Assembly: GCA_934644965.1 (NCBI GenBank)
Contig: CAKUDG010000030.1
Location: 1-36,161, forward strand
Length of the DNA stretch: 36,161 nucleotides
Direction of reading: 5' to 3'
Source: an uncultured Victivallales bacterium
GTDB taxonomy: Bacteria; Verrucomicrobiota; Lentisphaeria; Victivallales; UBA1829
Numbering within the stretch: the stretch's first letter is position 1; each line of letters begins with the position of its first letter. A model generated the notes under the pieces. It saw nothing but the letters and a program-made list of their open reading frames with translations. It was not told the DNA's origin and did not search any database. The position numbers were made by a program, and so were the translations under genes. Of the stretch, positions 8,593 through 16,801 are shown piece by piece.

Positions 8593-9213
8593 ATGAAAGT
8601 TCTGCTGATCAACGGAAGCCCCCATCGCGACGGATGCGTTTTCACGGCACTGACGGAAGTGGCGGGGGCATTGAAGAGGAACGGAGTCGATTCAGAGATT
8701 TTTTCCATCGGGAACAGTCCCGTGCAAGGCTGCACCGCCTGCTGGAAATGCAGGGAGAATCCTGACGCGGGCTGCGTCTTCCGGGACGAACTTTATACCG
8801 CCCTGGTGGAGAAAATCAGAAAAAGCGATGGCATCGTCATCGGGGCGCCTGTCTATTACGCGGGTCCTGCCGGCAGTCTCTGCGCGATTCTCGACCGCGT
8901 CTTCTTTTCGGCGAGGAAGGATCTGGAAAACAAACCCGCCGCCTGCATTGTCAACTGCCGCCGCGGCGGAGCCAGCGCGGCATTCGACAGACTGAACAAA
9001 TATTTCACGATCTGCCGCATGCCCGTGGTCTCCTCCCAGTACTGGAACTCGACTCATGGATTCTCCCCGGAGGAGGTGAAACGCGATTTGGAAGGACTCC
9101 AGACCATGCGGACGCTCGGAGACAACATGGCATGGATGCTCAAAAGCCTCGCCGCCTCCCCCCTGCCCCCGCCGGAGCAGGAGCCGCAGATCATGACAAG
9201 TTTTATTTCATGA
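8593..9213 (+). CDS. Iron-sulfur flavoprotein (Isf-like NAD(P)H-dependent FMN reductase family)
   Basis: 206 aa. Flavodoxin-like fold: FMN phosphate loop at the start (LLINGSPHRDGCVF) and GAPVYYAGPAGSLCAILDR around residue 94. Between them lies CTACWKC followed by seven residues and another Cys: Cys47, Cys50, Cys53, Cys61, spacing CX2CX2CX7C. This matches the compact cysteine motif described for Isf proteins, which bind a [4Fe-4S] cluster next to FMN and transfer electrons in anaerobes. Start ATG at 8593 has GGAGGA about 12 nt upstream. No partner gene nearby; a detoxifying role (oxygen, quinone) is possible but not shown. Confidence 0.82.
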   Translation: MKVLLINGSPHRDGCVFTALTEVAGALKRNGVDSEIFSIGNSPVQGCTACWKCRENPDAGCVFRDELYTALVEKIRKSDGIVIGAPVYYAGPAGSLCAILDRVFFSARKDLENKPAACIVNCRRGGASAAFDRLNKYFTICRMPVVSSQYWNSTHGFSPEEVKRDLEGLQTMRTLGDNMAWMLKSLAASPLPPPEQEPQIMTSFIS

Positions 9214-9260
9214 GATTTTGCTTTTTTTCCCCCCTTTTTTCCCACCCGGAAGGGACTTCA

Positions 9261-9294
9261 TTTCCCAAGGGGAATTTCGTTTCCCAAGGGGAAT
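9261..9294. repeat. Tandem 19-bp repeat with palindromic core
   Basis: TTTCCCAAGGGGAAT occurs at 9261-9275 and again at 9280-9294. Each copy is nearly self-complementary (TTCCC-aa-GGGGAA). It lies between convergent genes, downstream of the flavoprotein stop. Confidence 0.7.
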
Positions 9295-9325
9295 CAAGAA
9301 AAGAGAATAGAGAGGGGAAAAGAGG

Positions 9326-9361
9326 AAAAAGCCCGCCCGGTCCCCGCCCGGGCGACGCCCG
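9326..9361 (-). terminator. Probable terminator of the acetyl esterase gene
   Basis: On the minus strand GCCCG and CGGGC arms in a GC-rich block are followed by TTTTT, just after the esterase stop. Several register choices exist, so the exact stem is uncertain. Confidence 0.45.
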
Positions 9362-9378
9362 ATGAGCAAGCGGAAAGC

Positions 9379-10332
9379 TCATTTCCCGGAGCGATAAAGC
9401 CGCGCCTCCTGAAGACGGGTGATCTCCTCCCGCACGGGAATGTTTTCAGGGACCTCGAAATGCCCTGCGGGAAGGATGACCATCGTGCGGAAGACTTCGG
9501 GAATGGCGTTGGCAATGGAAAACTGTCCGGGAGGAACGACGCAGGGATCGAAGAGGGCGGGGGAAACGATCGTCGGGATCCGGATGCGGGAAGCGGCGAT
9601 GGAAGCATCAAAGTAATCGAGCACGGCAAAGGCTTCGGGGTGTTGAGCACAATATTTCCGGCAGGCTTCGCCGCTCCCGGTGGAAGGGTAGCGAAAACGC
9701 AGGCGGTGATTCCCGAATGTCGGCACATTCAGATACGCGCTGTGCACACGGTTTTCCCAGGCGAGCGCGAGCGCGCCGAGCCCGCCCCCGAAACTGCCGC
9801 CTTCATAATGCAGATTCTCCGCGGTGTCGGGATACAGTTCCAGCAATGCGGACACGGCAGTCCAGAGATCTACCGTCGCCCCCAGCATCGAATAGGTTTC
9901 GCGCCTGCTGATCCCGTACAGCACGTGTTCCGCCGGTTCCCACGGAATGAGCGGATGTTTGGAAAGCCCCATCCCGCGCTGACAGGAAAGAATCGTGGTC
10001 AGACGTTTCCGGAAGGCGGGAGTGGAAGGATTCCCGTATCCGTGCCCCAGCACCAGACCACCTTCCGAATCCGCCGGACGCGTCACCCAGGCGCCGATTT
10101 CCACGCCGTCCCAGGAAAGACAGCGGATTTCAAAGACGTCCGTCCCGGAGTACGGGCTCCAGATCTTTCTGCGCTCGAGAATCTTCAAAGGCTCCGACAT
10201 CGCGCGCTCCCGCACTGAAAGCCAGAACGCATCAAAGTCCGCGGGCTCCTCTTCCGGCGGGCGAAGGGAAAGAAGTTCTTCAGGGCTGAATCCGCAGCAC
10301 GGATCAAAATCAAAAGAATGCTGAATTTTCAT
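9379..10332 (-). CDS. CE7-family acetyl esterase (acetyl xylan esterase / cephalosporin-C deacetylase)
   Basis: 317 aa, family length. Alpha/beta hydrolase with nucleophile Ser180 in EGGSFGG, Asp262 in FDPCVVPPGQ and His291 in AGHF, and the HGYG oxyanion segment at 97-100. CE7 enzymes remove acetyl groups from xylan-derived oligosaccharides. No signal peptide is seen, so it likely acts in the cytoplasm on imported sugars. ATG at 10332 has AAGGAG upstream at about 12 nt; the frame extends to 10497 without a site. Lies downstream of an AraC regulator and a MATE gene on the same strand, suggesting sugar-dependent control. Confidence 0.88.
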   Translation of the reverse strand: MKIQHSFDFDPCCGFSPEELLSLRPPEEEPADFDAFWLSVRERAMSEPLKILERRKIWSPYSGTDVFEIRCLSWDGVEIGAWVTRPADSEGGLVLGHGYGNPSTPAFRKRLTTILSCQRGMGLSKHPLIPWEPAEHVLYGISRRETYSMLGATVDLWTAVSALLELYPDTAENLHYEGGSFGGGLGALALAWENRVHSAYLNVPTFGNHRLRFRYPSTGSGEACRKYCAQHPEAFAVLDYFDASIAASRIRIPTIVSPALFDPCVVPPGQFSIANAIPEVFRTMVILPAGHFEVPENIPVREEITRLQEARLYRSGK

Positions 10333-10493
10333 CGTACGGCAAAGCTCCTTTTCTGTTTTTCCATTGTATCGACTGCTTTTCTCTGATATTCCCGGGCACA
10401 TGCGGCACCGACCTGTCTTCTTCTCCTCCGCACTCTCACAGGATCCATCCTCCCGGCAATGCGGAAGGGAAGGCAAAAACGCATTCCCTCCCC

Positions 10494-11447
10494 TCATTCC
10501 GGCTTCTTCTCCTCAACAGGAGGATCCGCATCTCCCTCCCTTCCGGGAACATAGCGGTACATCCGCGGAGAATCCCCATACGCCTTTTTGAAGAGTTTGC
10601 AGAAATAACTTTCATCCCCGAAGCCGCACCTGGCGGCAATTTCCTTGACATTGAGATTTTCCATCTGAAGCATCCGGATGGCGTTTTTCAAACGCAGATC
10701 CCGCAGAAAATGCGCCGGAGGCATCCCGTAGGCTTTGCGGAAAAGACGGCTGAAGTGAAAACGGCTGTATCCGGCGGCATCGGCCATGTCTGCAACGGAG
10801 ATTTCCTCCGCATAATGCTTCATGCAGAATTCGACTGCGGCACGGAGAAAACGCAGTTCCGTCCCGGTGCAGGAGTTTCGTCCGCCGTTTTCTTCTCCGC
10901 CATCGTTCTCTCCGGAAGCCAGATCTCCGCAGAGAGCCATGACAAACGAATAGGAGAGAGCTGAAATTTCATAAATCCCGCACGGCGCATTCCCCGCACG
11001 GACACGCCGGTAAATCGCCAGCGCCTGAGACACAGACGCAGAATCCCCGGACAATTTCACCACTGGCCCGTATCTCTGCTCCAGCTGACGCATGATGCGG
11101 AGATTTTCCGCTCCGTGAAGACTCAGATACATGTGGCGCCAGACACGGTGTTCCGCTGTCGCTTCAAAATAATAACGGTGATTGTGAGGAATATGCAGCA
11201 GCATGGCATCGCCCGCATGCATCCGGTAATGCCTGCCCTCGTAGACGAGATTCCCCTCCCCTTCCACCGTATACTGCCAGATGGCAAATTCGGCGCTCCC
11301 GCGCCGGAGACCGTGAAAATCATAGTCGGCAGAATCGCGGGTTTCATAACCGCAGGCAAAAAGCATGGAATGGAGTTTGACACGCCGTCCGGGCATGGAC
11401 ACCATACTGAACGCCATCTGTTCTCCTGCTCGGATTTTGTCGAACAT
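10494..11447 (-). CDS. AraC-family transcriptional regulator
   Basis: 317 aa. N-terminal cupin-like sugar-sensing domain (about 20-120, with a Tyr/His-rich segment HIPHNHRYYFEA) and a C-terminal pair of helix-turn-helix motifs (about 205-300): ISVADMADAAGYSRFHFSRL and VKEIAARCGFGDESYFCKLF, then DSPRMYR. ATG at 11447 has CGGAGA upstream; an earlier in-frame start at 11552 adds 35 unlikely residues. Gap of 109 bp after the MATE stop and 161 bp before the esterase. It probably controls the esterase or a carbohydrate locus; the acidic linker (180-195, Gly/Glu/Asn-rich) is unusual. Confidence 0.88.
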   Translation of the reverse strand: MFDKIRAGEQMAFSMVSMPGRRVKLHSMLFACGYETRDSADYDFHGLRRGSAEFAIWQYTVEGEGNLVYEGRHYRMHAGDAMLLHIPHNHRYYFEATAEHRVWRHMYLSLHGAENLRIMRQLEQRYGPVVKLSGDSASVSQALAIYRRVRAGNAPCGIYEISALSYSFVMALCGDLASGENDGGEENGGRNSCTGTELRFLRAAVEFCMKHYAEEISVADMADAAGYSRFHFSRLFRKAYGMPPAHFLRDLRLKNAIRMLQMENLNVKEIAARCGFGDESYFCKLFKKAYGDSPRMYRYVPGREGDADPPVEEKKPE

Positions 11448-11556
11448 GGGAATTTCATCTCCGTTCCGGGGTGACTTTTCTTTTCCGGGGAACCGGTTTT
11501 CCCCCAGAGAGCGCGCGTAAGGCGTCAAAAGTCTTCCGCCAGCACTCTTCACTCTT

Positions 11557-13029
11557 TCAGAGGCGCACTCTGGCTTCGGTGGCGGCGACGCAGTCCGCGG
11601 CCGTTTCCGTCTGCGGTGCGGGCAGGTCGATCACGCGAATGGTCTTCCAGGCGCCGCTCCTCCGGCGGAGCAGCATGAAAAACGCGTCCACCGCAATGTA
11701 AAAGGAAAGAAACGCCCAGACTGCCGTCACGGAAGCGTTGAACACATAAATCAGAAGAATTGTGCCGGGAATCTGGAGAAGCCAGGAAGTGGCAAGACCG
11801 ATGCAGAGTGTCACTTTGGTGTCCCCGGCACCGCGGAGACTGCCGAGGGTGATGAAACGGAGCCCATCCATGATGTTGAAGAAGACGGCCATCAGCAGAA
11901 TCACCTTCACCTGCGAGGCGATGACATCAAAACGCATCCCCGTCACTCCGCTCTGATTGGAACTGAAAAGATGAATCAGCAGTTCCGGACAGAAAATATA
12001 GAAAAAGGACGGCAGAATCAGCCACAGCAGAAACATGCGGAAGGAACGCCCTGCAATGCGTTCGGCCACAAGAAGACGGCCGGAGCCGATGTACTGCCCC
12101 GTCGCGATACTGGTCGCGTCCAGAAGCCCGATCATGGGCATGGTGCCGATCATGTTGACAGACAGGGCGATACTTGTCGCCGCCAGAGGTTCGTTCCCGA
12201 TGTGTCCGATCATCATCACCACAATGGCGAAGGCCACGTTCCGGATGAAGGTCTGCAGTCCTGCGGGAGTCCCGAAAAAGAGCAGCTTCCTGATATACTC
12301 CCATTTCATTTCACGGCAGCTGCGAGTGGGATACTCCCGCTGCGGGGTGAAAAAGAAAAAGCAGAACGCCATGAGCATCGTGACAAAATTCGCCATCGAA
12401 TTGGCAATTCCGGCCCCCAGGATCCCCAGCGCCGGAAGTCCGGCAGCCCCGAAAATCAGCAGATAGTTCAACGGAATGCAGAGCAGACAGCCGAAACCTT
12501 TGATGAAAGCCACAACCTGGGTCTTCCCGCGTCCCGTGAAGAAGCAGAGGAAGGCGGTCTCCATGCAGGTGAATCCCGCACAGGCGGACATCCCGGTGAA
12601 ATATTCCAGTTCGTACCCGGCAATCCGCGGATCGTGACCGTTATGCAGGAAGATCCATCTGCCCGCCACGGGAAGAGCCACTGCAAGAAGAGCGGCAACC
12701 ATGACTCCGAAATAAAATCCGTTCCACGTCGCCCGGACACATCCTGCACGGTCTCTGCTCCCGTGGGACTGGGCAACGACCGTCGCCGTAAAACCTGTCG
12801 TGACCAGAAAAAAAGCCATCATGGTGAAGAAAAGCTGACTCGTCGGCATCGCCGCCGCAATTTCCTCCGGAGAATTCCGCGCCAGGAAAATACGGTTCGT
12901 AATCATCATGATCGTATTGCTCGCATTGAGCAGAATCAGCGGCCAGCCGATCCGCCAGATCTCCAGATAGCCTCCGGGTTCGTGAAACTGGCGAAAACTG
13001 AAATAACGTGTCAATCCATTCTTCCACAT
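11557..13029 (-). CDS. MATE-family efflux transporter
   Basis: 490 aa with about twelve membrane segments, standard MATE length. Exports drugs or metabolites in exchange for Na+ or H+ across the inner membrane. Typical segments: GWPLILLNASNTIMMITNRIFLA at the start and DATSIATGQYIGSGRLLVAERI and LRGAGDTKVTL in the second half. The tail after about residue 460 is hydrophilic. ATG at 13029 has AAAGGA 9 nt upstream. It precedes the AraC regulator on the same strand. Confidence 0.9.
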   Translation of the reverse strand: MWKNGLTRYFSFRQFHEPGGYLEIWRIGWPLILLNASNTIMMITNRIFLARNSPEEIAAAMPTSQLFFTMMAFFLVTTGFTATVVAQSHGSRDRAGCVRATWNGFYFGVMVAALLAVALPVAGRWIFLHNGHDPRIAGYELEYFTGMSACAGFTCMETAFLCFFTGRGKTQVVAFIKGFGCLLCIPLNYLLIFGAAGLPALGILGAGIANSMANFVTMLMAFCFFFFTPQREYPTRSCREMKWEYIRKLLFFGTPAGLQTFIRNVAFAIVVMMIGHIGNEPLAATSIALSVNMIGTMPMIGLLDATSIATGQYIGSGRLLVAERIAGRSFRMFLLWLILPSFFYIFCPELLIHLFSSNQSGVTGMRFDVIASQVKVILLMAVFFNIMDGLRFITLGSLRGAGDTKVTLCIGLATSWLLQIPGTILLIYVFNASVTAVWAFLSFYIAVDAFFMLLRRRSGAWKTIRVIDLPAPQTETAADCVAATEARVRL

Positions 13030-13759
13030 CAGAAAAGTCCTTTCTCATCTTTTCCGGAGAGCAGACAGGGCTTCCCGGAAATCGTTTTATTCTCTCTCAA
13101 AACAGCAGAATAAGTTCTTCCTCTCTGATCTCTTTGACTTCTCTTACTTCTCTTTTACTTTTCTTTCTTCGCCGGGCGCTTGCGCCCCTTCTTTCTTTCA
13201 AAAAGAAGCCTCTTTTCGTTCTCTCCGGATCCTCATCATCACGACTGTCCTTTCTTCCTTTCCCTGTTTCCTCTCCCCCCCTTTTTCCTCCGCGCTGCGG
13301 CATTCTTCTTCAGCTCCCCCCACACAACACGCTCTCTTGCCTGCGGGCATACACCCGCACACATCCTCTGCTGTAAGGAAGAAGCCCCTGCCCGGACACT
13401 CGGCAACTTACCCTGCACAAAAAAACGGAGGGCATCAGGCGGAACAATCTGGATACACGGAAACAAAGAAGATCAAAAAGAAACTTTCCCTGCGGGGAAA
13501 CCGGCCGGATCCGGGGGAAAAACACCGGGACTTCCTGAGCCGGAAATGTCGAACACTCCCGATTTTCTGTTGTCTATCGTACGAATGATGGCGGAGAATG
13601 CCCCGGGGGGCTAATATAGCTCCCCGCGTCATTTTATCCAGCAGGAAAAAAACCTTTTCCGCAATAAAACCGAATCCGGCGGGAAAAGTGGAGACAGAAT
13701 GCCCCGGAATGATCCGGGAGGAAAGGGAAAAATCCCGGTCCCGCCTCCAAGTTGCGGCC
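13030..13759. other. Long non-coding region upstream of the MATE gene
   Basis: No credible gene. The part at about 13100-13330 is a polypyrimidine tract on the plus strand, containing GGGCGC-tt-GCGCCC at 13174-13187. The matching minus-strand open frame (13097-13303) encodes only charged low-complexity sequence. The MATE promoter should be here but no good match was found. Confidence 0.5.
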
Positions 13760-13788
13760 TTGCAAAACAGATCCGGATGTGGTATAGT
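13760..13788 (+). promoter_or_regulatory. Sigma70-type promoter for the leader RNA before TM1266-hydG
   Basis: TTGCAA (13760-13765), 17-bp spacer, TATAGT (13783-13788). Transcription would begin near 13795, 280 nt before the start codon at 14075. Confidence 0.7.
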
Positions 13789-13794
13789 AACAAA

Positions 13795-14021
13795 AAAGAA
13801 AAACAGGAATACGGAAATATTTTTTCCGACGCAGAGGGCTTCGCGCCAATGCAGAGGAGTGTTTTTTCCGGTATCCATGTGACGAAATGTCTCTGATCCG
13901 CGCTGACGCGCCGGGAGGAAAATCCGGGCGGGGAAGAGGGTCGAGGAAACCAGTGAACGATCATGATCGTCCGCCTTCTTCATCCCCGCCGTCCATCCAA
14001 ACGGACTGCGGGGATTTTTTT
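13795..14021 (+). ncRNA. Candidate structured leader / attenuator RNA of the TM1266-hydG operon
   Basis: A non-coding leader of about 227 nt runs from the promoter at 13760 to the intrinsic terminator at 13982-14021. Visible hairpins: CGGAAA/TTTCCG near 13815-13832, CGCG-ctga-CGCG around 13899-13910, and CCGG/CCGG at 13911-13927. GGCGGGGA at 13927-13934 is exactly complementary to TCCCCGCC at 13983-13990, the terminator's 5' arm, so it could form an antiterminator. I do not recognise it as a known riboswitch class. It could instead be a free-standing small RNA. Confidence 0.5.
13982..14021 (+). terminator. Strong intrinsic terminator ahead of TM1266-hydG
   Basis: ATCCCCGC (13982-13989) pairs with GCGGGGAT (14008-14015); after a C/T mismatch, GTCC (13991-13994) pairs with GGAC (14003-14006) around an 8-nt loop. 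Seven T residues follow at 14015-14021. It sits 53 bp before the ATG of the TM1266-like gene, an attenuator position. Confidence 0.85.
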
Positions 14022-14074
14022 GTCACGGAGCCCTTCGTCAGGAAGAAAGGAAGAAGAAGGAGGAAGGAAAGGGG

Positions 14075-14368
14075 ATGGCCATGAATCAGGAAAGCGGGAT
14101 TGCCCTGGTCGGCATCATCGTCGAAAACCAGGATGCGACAGAGGAAATCAACAGAATTCTCCACGAATACCGCGACTGCATTGTGGGACGGATGGGGATT
14201 CCCTATCGGGAACAGGGTGTCTGCATCATCAGTGTTGTCATTGATGCGCCGCGGGATGCGGCCAGCTCCCTCTCCGGGAAGCTAGGCATGCTCAAGGGTG
14301 TAAGCGTCAAAACAGTTTATTCAAAAAAGCACGGGAAACGCGCTGCGGAGGAAACTTGCCATGTATGA
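14075..14368 (+). CDS. TM1266-family iron-only hydrogenase system regulator
   Basis: 97 aa. Small ACT-like protein, matching by eye the TM1266 family: GIALVGIIVENQDATEEINRILHEY, IVGRMGIPYREQGVCIISVVIDAP, then LSGKLGMLKGVSVKTVYSK. The family is named for its genomic link with [FeFe]-hydrogenase genes; its mechanism is not well defined. ATG at 14075 has AGGAAGG at 7 nt; a second ATG two codons later is possible. Overlaps hydG by 8 bp, so the two are translationally coupled, and both lie behind the leader and terminator at 13795-14021. Confidence 0.85.
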   Translation: MAMNQESGIALVGIIVENQDATEEINRILHEYRDCIVGRMGIPYREQGVCIISVVIDAPRDAASSLSGKLGMLKGVSVKTVYSKKHGKRAAEETCHV

Positions 14369-15779
14369 TCCGAAATCGTCAAAAGCCGAAGAATTCATCG
14401 ACGATGCCGAAATTCTCGCCAGCATCGACTTCGCCGAAAAAAACAAACACAACAGCGAACTCATTTCATCCATCATTGAAAAAGCCCGTTCCTGCAAAGG
14501 ACTCGGACACAGGGAAGCGCTGCTGCTTTTGGAATGCGACATCCCGGAAAAAAACAGCGAAATCTTCGATCTTGCCCATGAAATCAAACTGAAGTTTTAC
14601 GGGAAGCGCATTGTCATGTTTGCGCCGCTGTATCTTTCCAACTACTGTGTGAATGGTTGCACATACTGTCCCTATCATCTGAAAAACAAGCATATCCGAA
14701 GAAAGAAACTCTCACAGGAGGAAATCCGCCAGGAAGTGATCGCCCTTCAGGACATGGGGCATAAACGTCTGGCGCTCGAAACCGGTGAAGATCCCGTCAT
14801 GAACCCGATCGAATATGTTCTGGAAAGCATCCGGACCATTTACAGCATCAAACACAAGAACGGCGCCATCCGCCGCGTCAATGTGAACATCGCCGCCACC
14901 ACGGTGGAGAATTACCGGAAACTCAAGGAAGCCGGAATCGGCACCTACATCCTCTTCCAGGAAACCTACAACAAAAAAGCCTATGAGGAACTGCACCCCA
15001 CAGGCCCCAAACACGACTACGCCTATCACACGGAAGCCATGGACCGCGCCATGGACGGCGGAATCGACGATGTCGGCTGCGGAGTGCTCTTCGGCCTGAA
15101 CCTCTACCGCTATGACTTCACGGGGCTTCTCATGCACGCCGAACATCTGGAAGCGGCCAAGGGCGTGGGCCCGCACACCATCAGCGTCCCGCGCATCCGC
15201 GCTGCGGACGACATCAATCCGGACTGTTTCACCAATGCCATTTCCGATGAAATCTTTGAAAAAATCGTGGCCGTGCTCCGCATCGCGGTCCCGTACACGG
15301 GGCTGATCATTTCCACAAGGGAATCGAAGGCGGCGCGGGAGAAGGTGCTGCGTCTGGGAGTCTCACAGATCAGCGGAGGATCGCGCACAAGCGTCGGCGG
15401 ATATGTCCACCAGGAAAGCGAGGAGGAAAATTCCGCACAGTTCGATGTCAGCGACACGCGAACCCTGGATCAGGTCGTGAACTGGCTCCTCTCCCTCGGA
15501 TACATCCCGAGCTTCTGCACCGCCTGTTACCGCGAGGGAAGAACCGGGGACCGCTTCATGAAACTGGTCAAATCCGGGCAGATCGCAAACTGCTGTCAGC
15601 CGAATGCGCTGATGACTCTCAAGGAATATCTCGAGGATTATGCCTCACCGGATACCAGGGAAAAAGGCGAAAAGCTCATTGCCGAGGAACTCCTGCGCAT
15701 CCCGAATGAAAAAATCCGGAGAATCGCAGAAGAACATCTCACGGAACTTCATGACGGAAAGCGCGATTTCCGCTTCTGA
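14361..15779 (+). CDS. hydG: [FeFe]-hydrogenase maturase HydG (radical SAM tyrosine lyase)
   Basis: 472 aa, full HydG length. Cleaves tyrosine to p-cresol and makes the CO and CN ligands of the H-cluster. Radical-SAM cysteines Cys96, Cys100, Cys103 in NYCVNGCTYC; C-terminal auxiliary-cluster cysteines Cys386, Cys389 (FCTACYREGRTGDRF) and Cys412 (second Cys of ANCCQPNA), spacing CX2CX22C, which separates HydG from ThiH. GCGGAGGAAAC provides the ribosome site inside the TM1266 gene. HydE, HydF and the hydrogenase itself are not in the window, so they must be elsewhere. It implies an anaerobe making or using H2. Confidence 0.95.
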   Translation: MYDPKSSKAEEFIDDAEILASIDFAEKNKHNSELISSIIEKARSCKGLGHREALLLLECDIPEKNSEIFDLAHEIKLKFYGKRIVMFAPLYLSNYCVNGCTYCPYHLKNKHIRRKKLSQEEIRQEVIALQDMGHKRLALETGEDPVMNPIEYVLESIRTIYSIKHKNGAIRRVNVNIAATTVENYRKLKEAGIGTYILFQETYNKKAYEELHPTGPKHDYAYHTEAMDRAMDGGIDDVGCGVLFGLNLYRYDFTGLLMHAEHLEAAKGVGPHTISVPRIRAADDINPDCFTNAISDEIFEKIVAVLRIAVPYTGLIISTRESKAAREKVLRLGVSQISGGSRTSVGGYVHQESEEENSAQFDVSDTRTLDQVVNWLLSLGYIPSFCTACYREGRTGDRFMKLVKSGQIANCCQPNALMTLKEYLEDYASPDTREKGEKLIAEELLRIPNEKIRRIAEEHLTELHDGKRDFRF

Positions 15780-15928
15780 TTCTCCGGTTTTTCTCCGCAT
15801 CTCTTCTTCCCGCCTGTTTTCTTCCCACAGGCAAAGAAGAATTGCAGATGAAAAACGGAAAAAGCGGCAAGTCTCCTCATCACACAGATCAGGGGATGGG
15901 AGAAAGAAACAGCCTTTTTTCTCTCTTG

Positions 15929-16801
15929 TCAGGAAGCGGGAAATTCCAGAGGCAGGAATTCAGCGAGAGCCTCCTTCCAGTGCGGCATGGGAGAAAGTCC
16001 GGCGAAACGGAGCATTCTTTTTTCGAGTCTGGAATTTGCGGGCCGCGGAGCCTTTCTCGGGAATTCCGCGGTCGAACAGGGAACGACTTTCTGAGAAATA
16101 CCTGAAAGAGCAAAAATCTCACAAGCGAAATCGTACCAGGAAGCCTCTCCTTCACAAGTCAGGTGGAACGTCCCGTTCAGAGCGGGACGTTCGAGCAGTT
16201 CTCCGAGCTTCCGTGCCACAGCGATGGCGCTGGTGGGATTCCCGATCTGATCGGAAACGACTTTGAGTTCAGGTCTGGATCCGTCCGCCAGCTTCCGCAT
16301 GGCATGGACGAAACTTGGTCCGCCGAATCCATAGAGCCAGGAAACGCGGCAGATCAGATGGTCGGGGCAAAGGGAACGGATCTGACGCTCGCCCTCCCAT
16401 TTGCTGCGGCCGTAAACGGTTCTTCCGCCGTCGGGGAGATCGAATTCGTGATAGGGACGCTCCAGAGCGCCGTCGAAGACATAATCGGTCGAAATGGCGA
16501 TCAGGCGGACCGAGTTTCTCCGGCAGGCGGCGGCCACCACAGCGGATCCGTACGCATTCAGACGCCAGGCGAGATCTTTTCCGGACGGTCCGTCCTCTTC
16601 GCATTGATCGACGGCGGTCATTGCCGCGCAGTGGATGACGGCGTCCGGACGGGTCTGCTTCAGAAGGCTGTCAAATCCTTCCGGATCGGTGATGTCCCCT
16701 TCTGGAAGATCTGTGGGGACGAATTCAAATGATCCGTCAAGGACTCGGCAGAGGGTCCTTCCCAGCATTCCGCGGCCGCCGGTCAGAAGGACTTTCTTCA
16801 T
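15929..16801 (-). CDS. rfbD: dTDP-4-dehydrorhamnose reductase
   Basis: 290 aa (RmlD). Last step of dTDP-L-rhamnose synthesis: NAD(P)H reduction of dTDP-4-dehydrorhamnose. SDR features: GGRGMLG at 8-14, ISTDYVFDG around 104-111, catalytic Tyr130 and Lys134 (VYGRSKWEGE). Its ATG overlaps the rmlC TGA as ATGA, so it is last of the minus-strand operon rmlB-rmlA-rmlC-rmlD. No clear terminator was found in the 149 bp before the convergent hydG stop. Confidence 0.95.
   Translation of the reverse strand: MKKVLLTGGRGMLGRTLCRVLDGSFEFVPTDLPEGDITDPEGFDSLLKQTRPDAVIHCAAMTAVDQCEEDGPSGKDLAWRLNAYGSAVVAAACRRNSVRLIAISTDYVFDGALERPYHEFDLPDGGRTVYGRSKWEGERQIRSLCPDHLICRVSWLYGFGGPSFVHAMRKLADGSRPELKVVSDQIGNPTSAIAVARKLGELLERPALNGTFHLTCEGEASWYDFACEIFALSGISQKVVPCSTAEFPRKAPRPANSRLEKRMLRFAGLSPMPHWKEALAEFLPLEFPAS

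Noticed and set aside
13097..13303. Minus-strand open frame of charged residues
   Set aside because: Low-complexity translation of the polypyrimidine tract; no ribosome site.
13911..13929. GGAGGAAAATCCGGGC resembles the conserved 5' core of RNase P RNA (GAGGAAAGUCCGGGC)
   Set aside because: Only about 90 nt remain before the terminator, far too short for RNase P RNA, and no partner 3' core was found.
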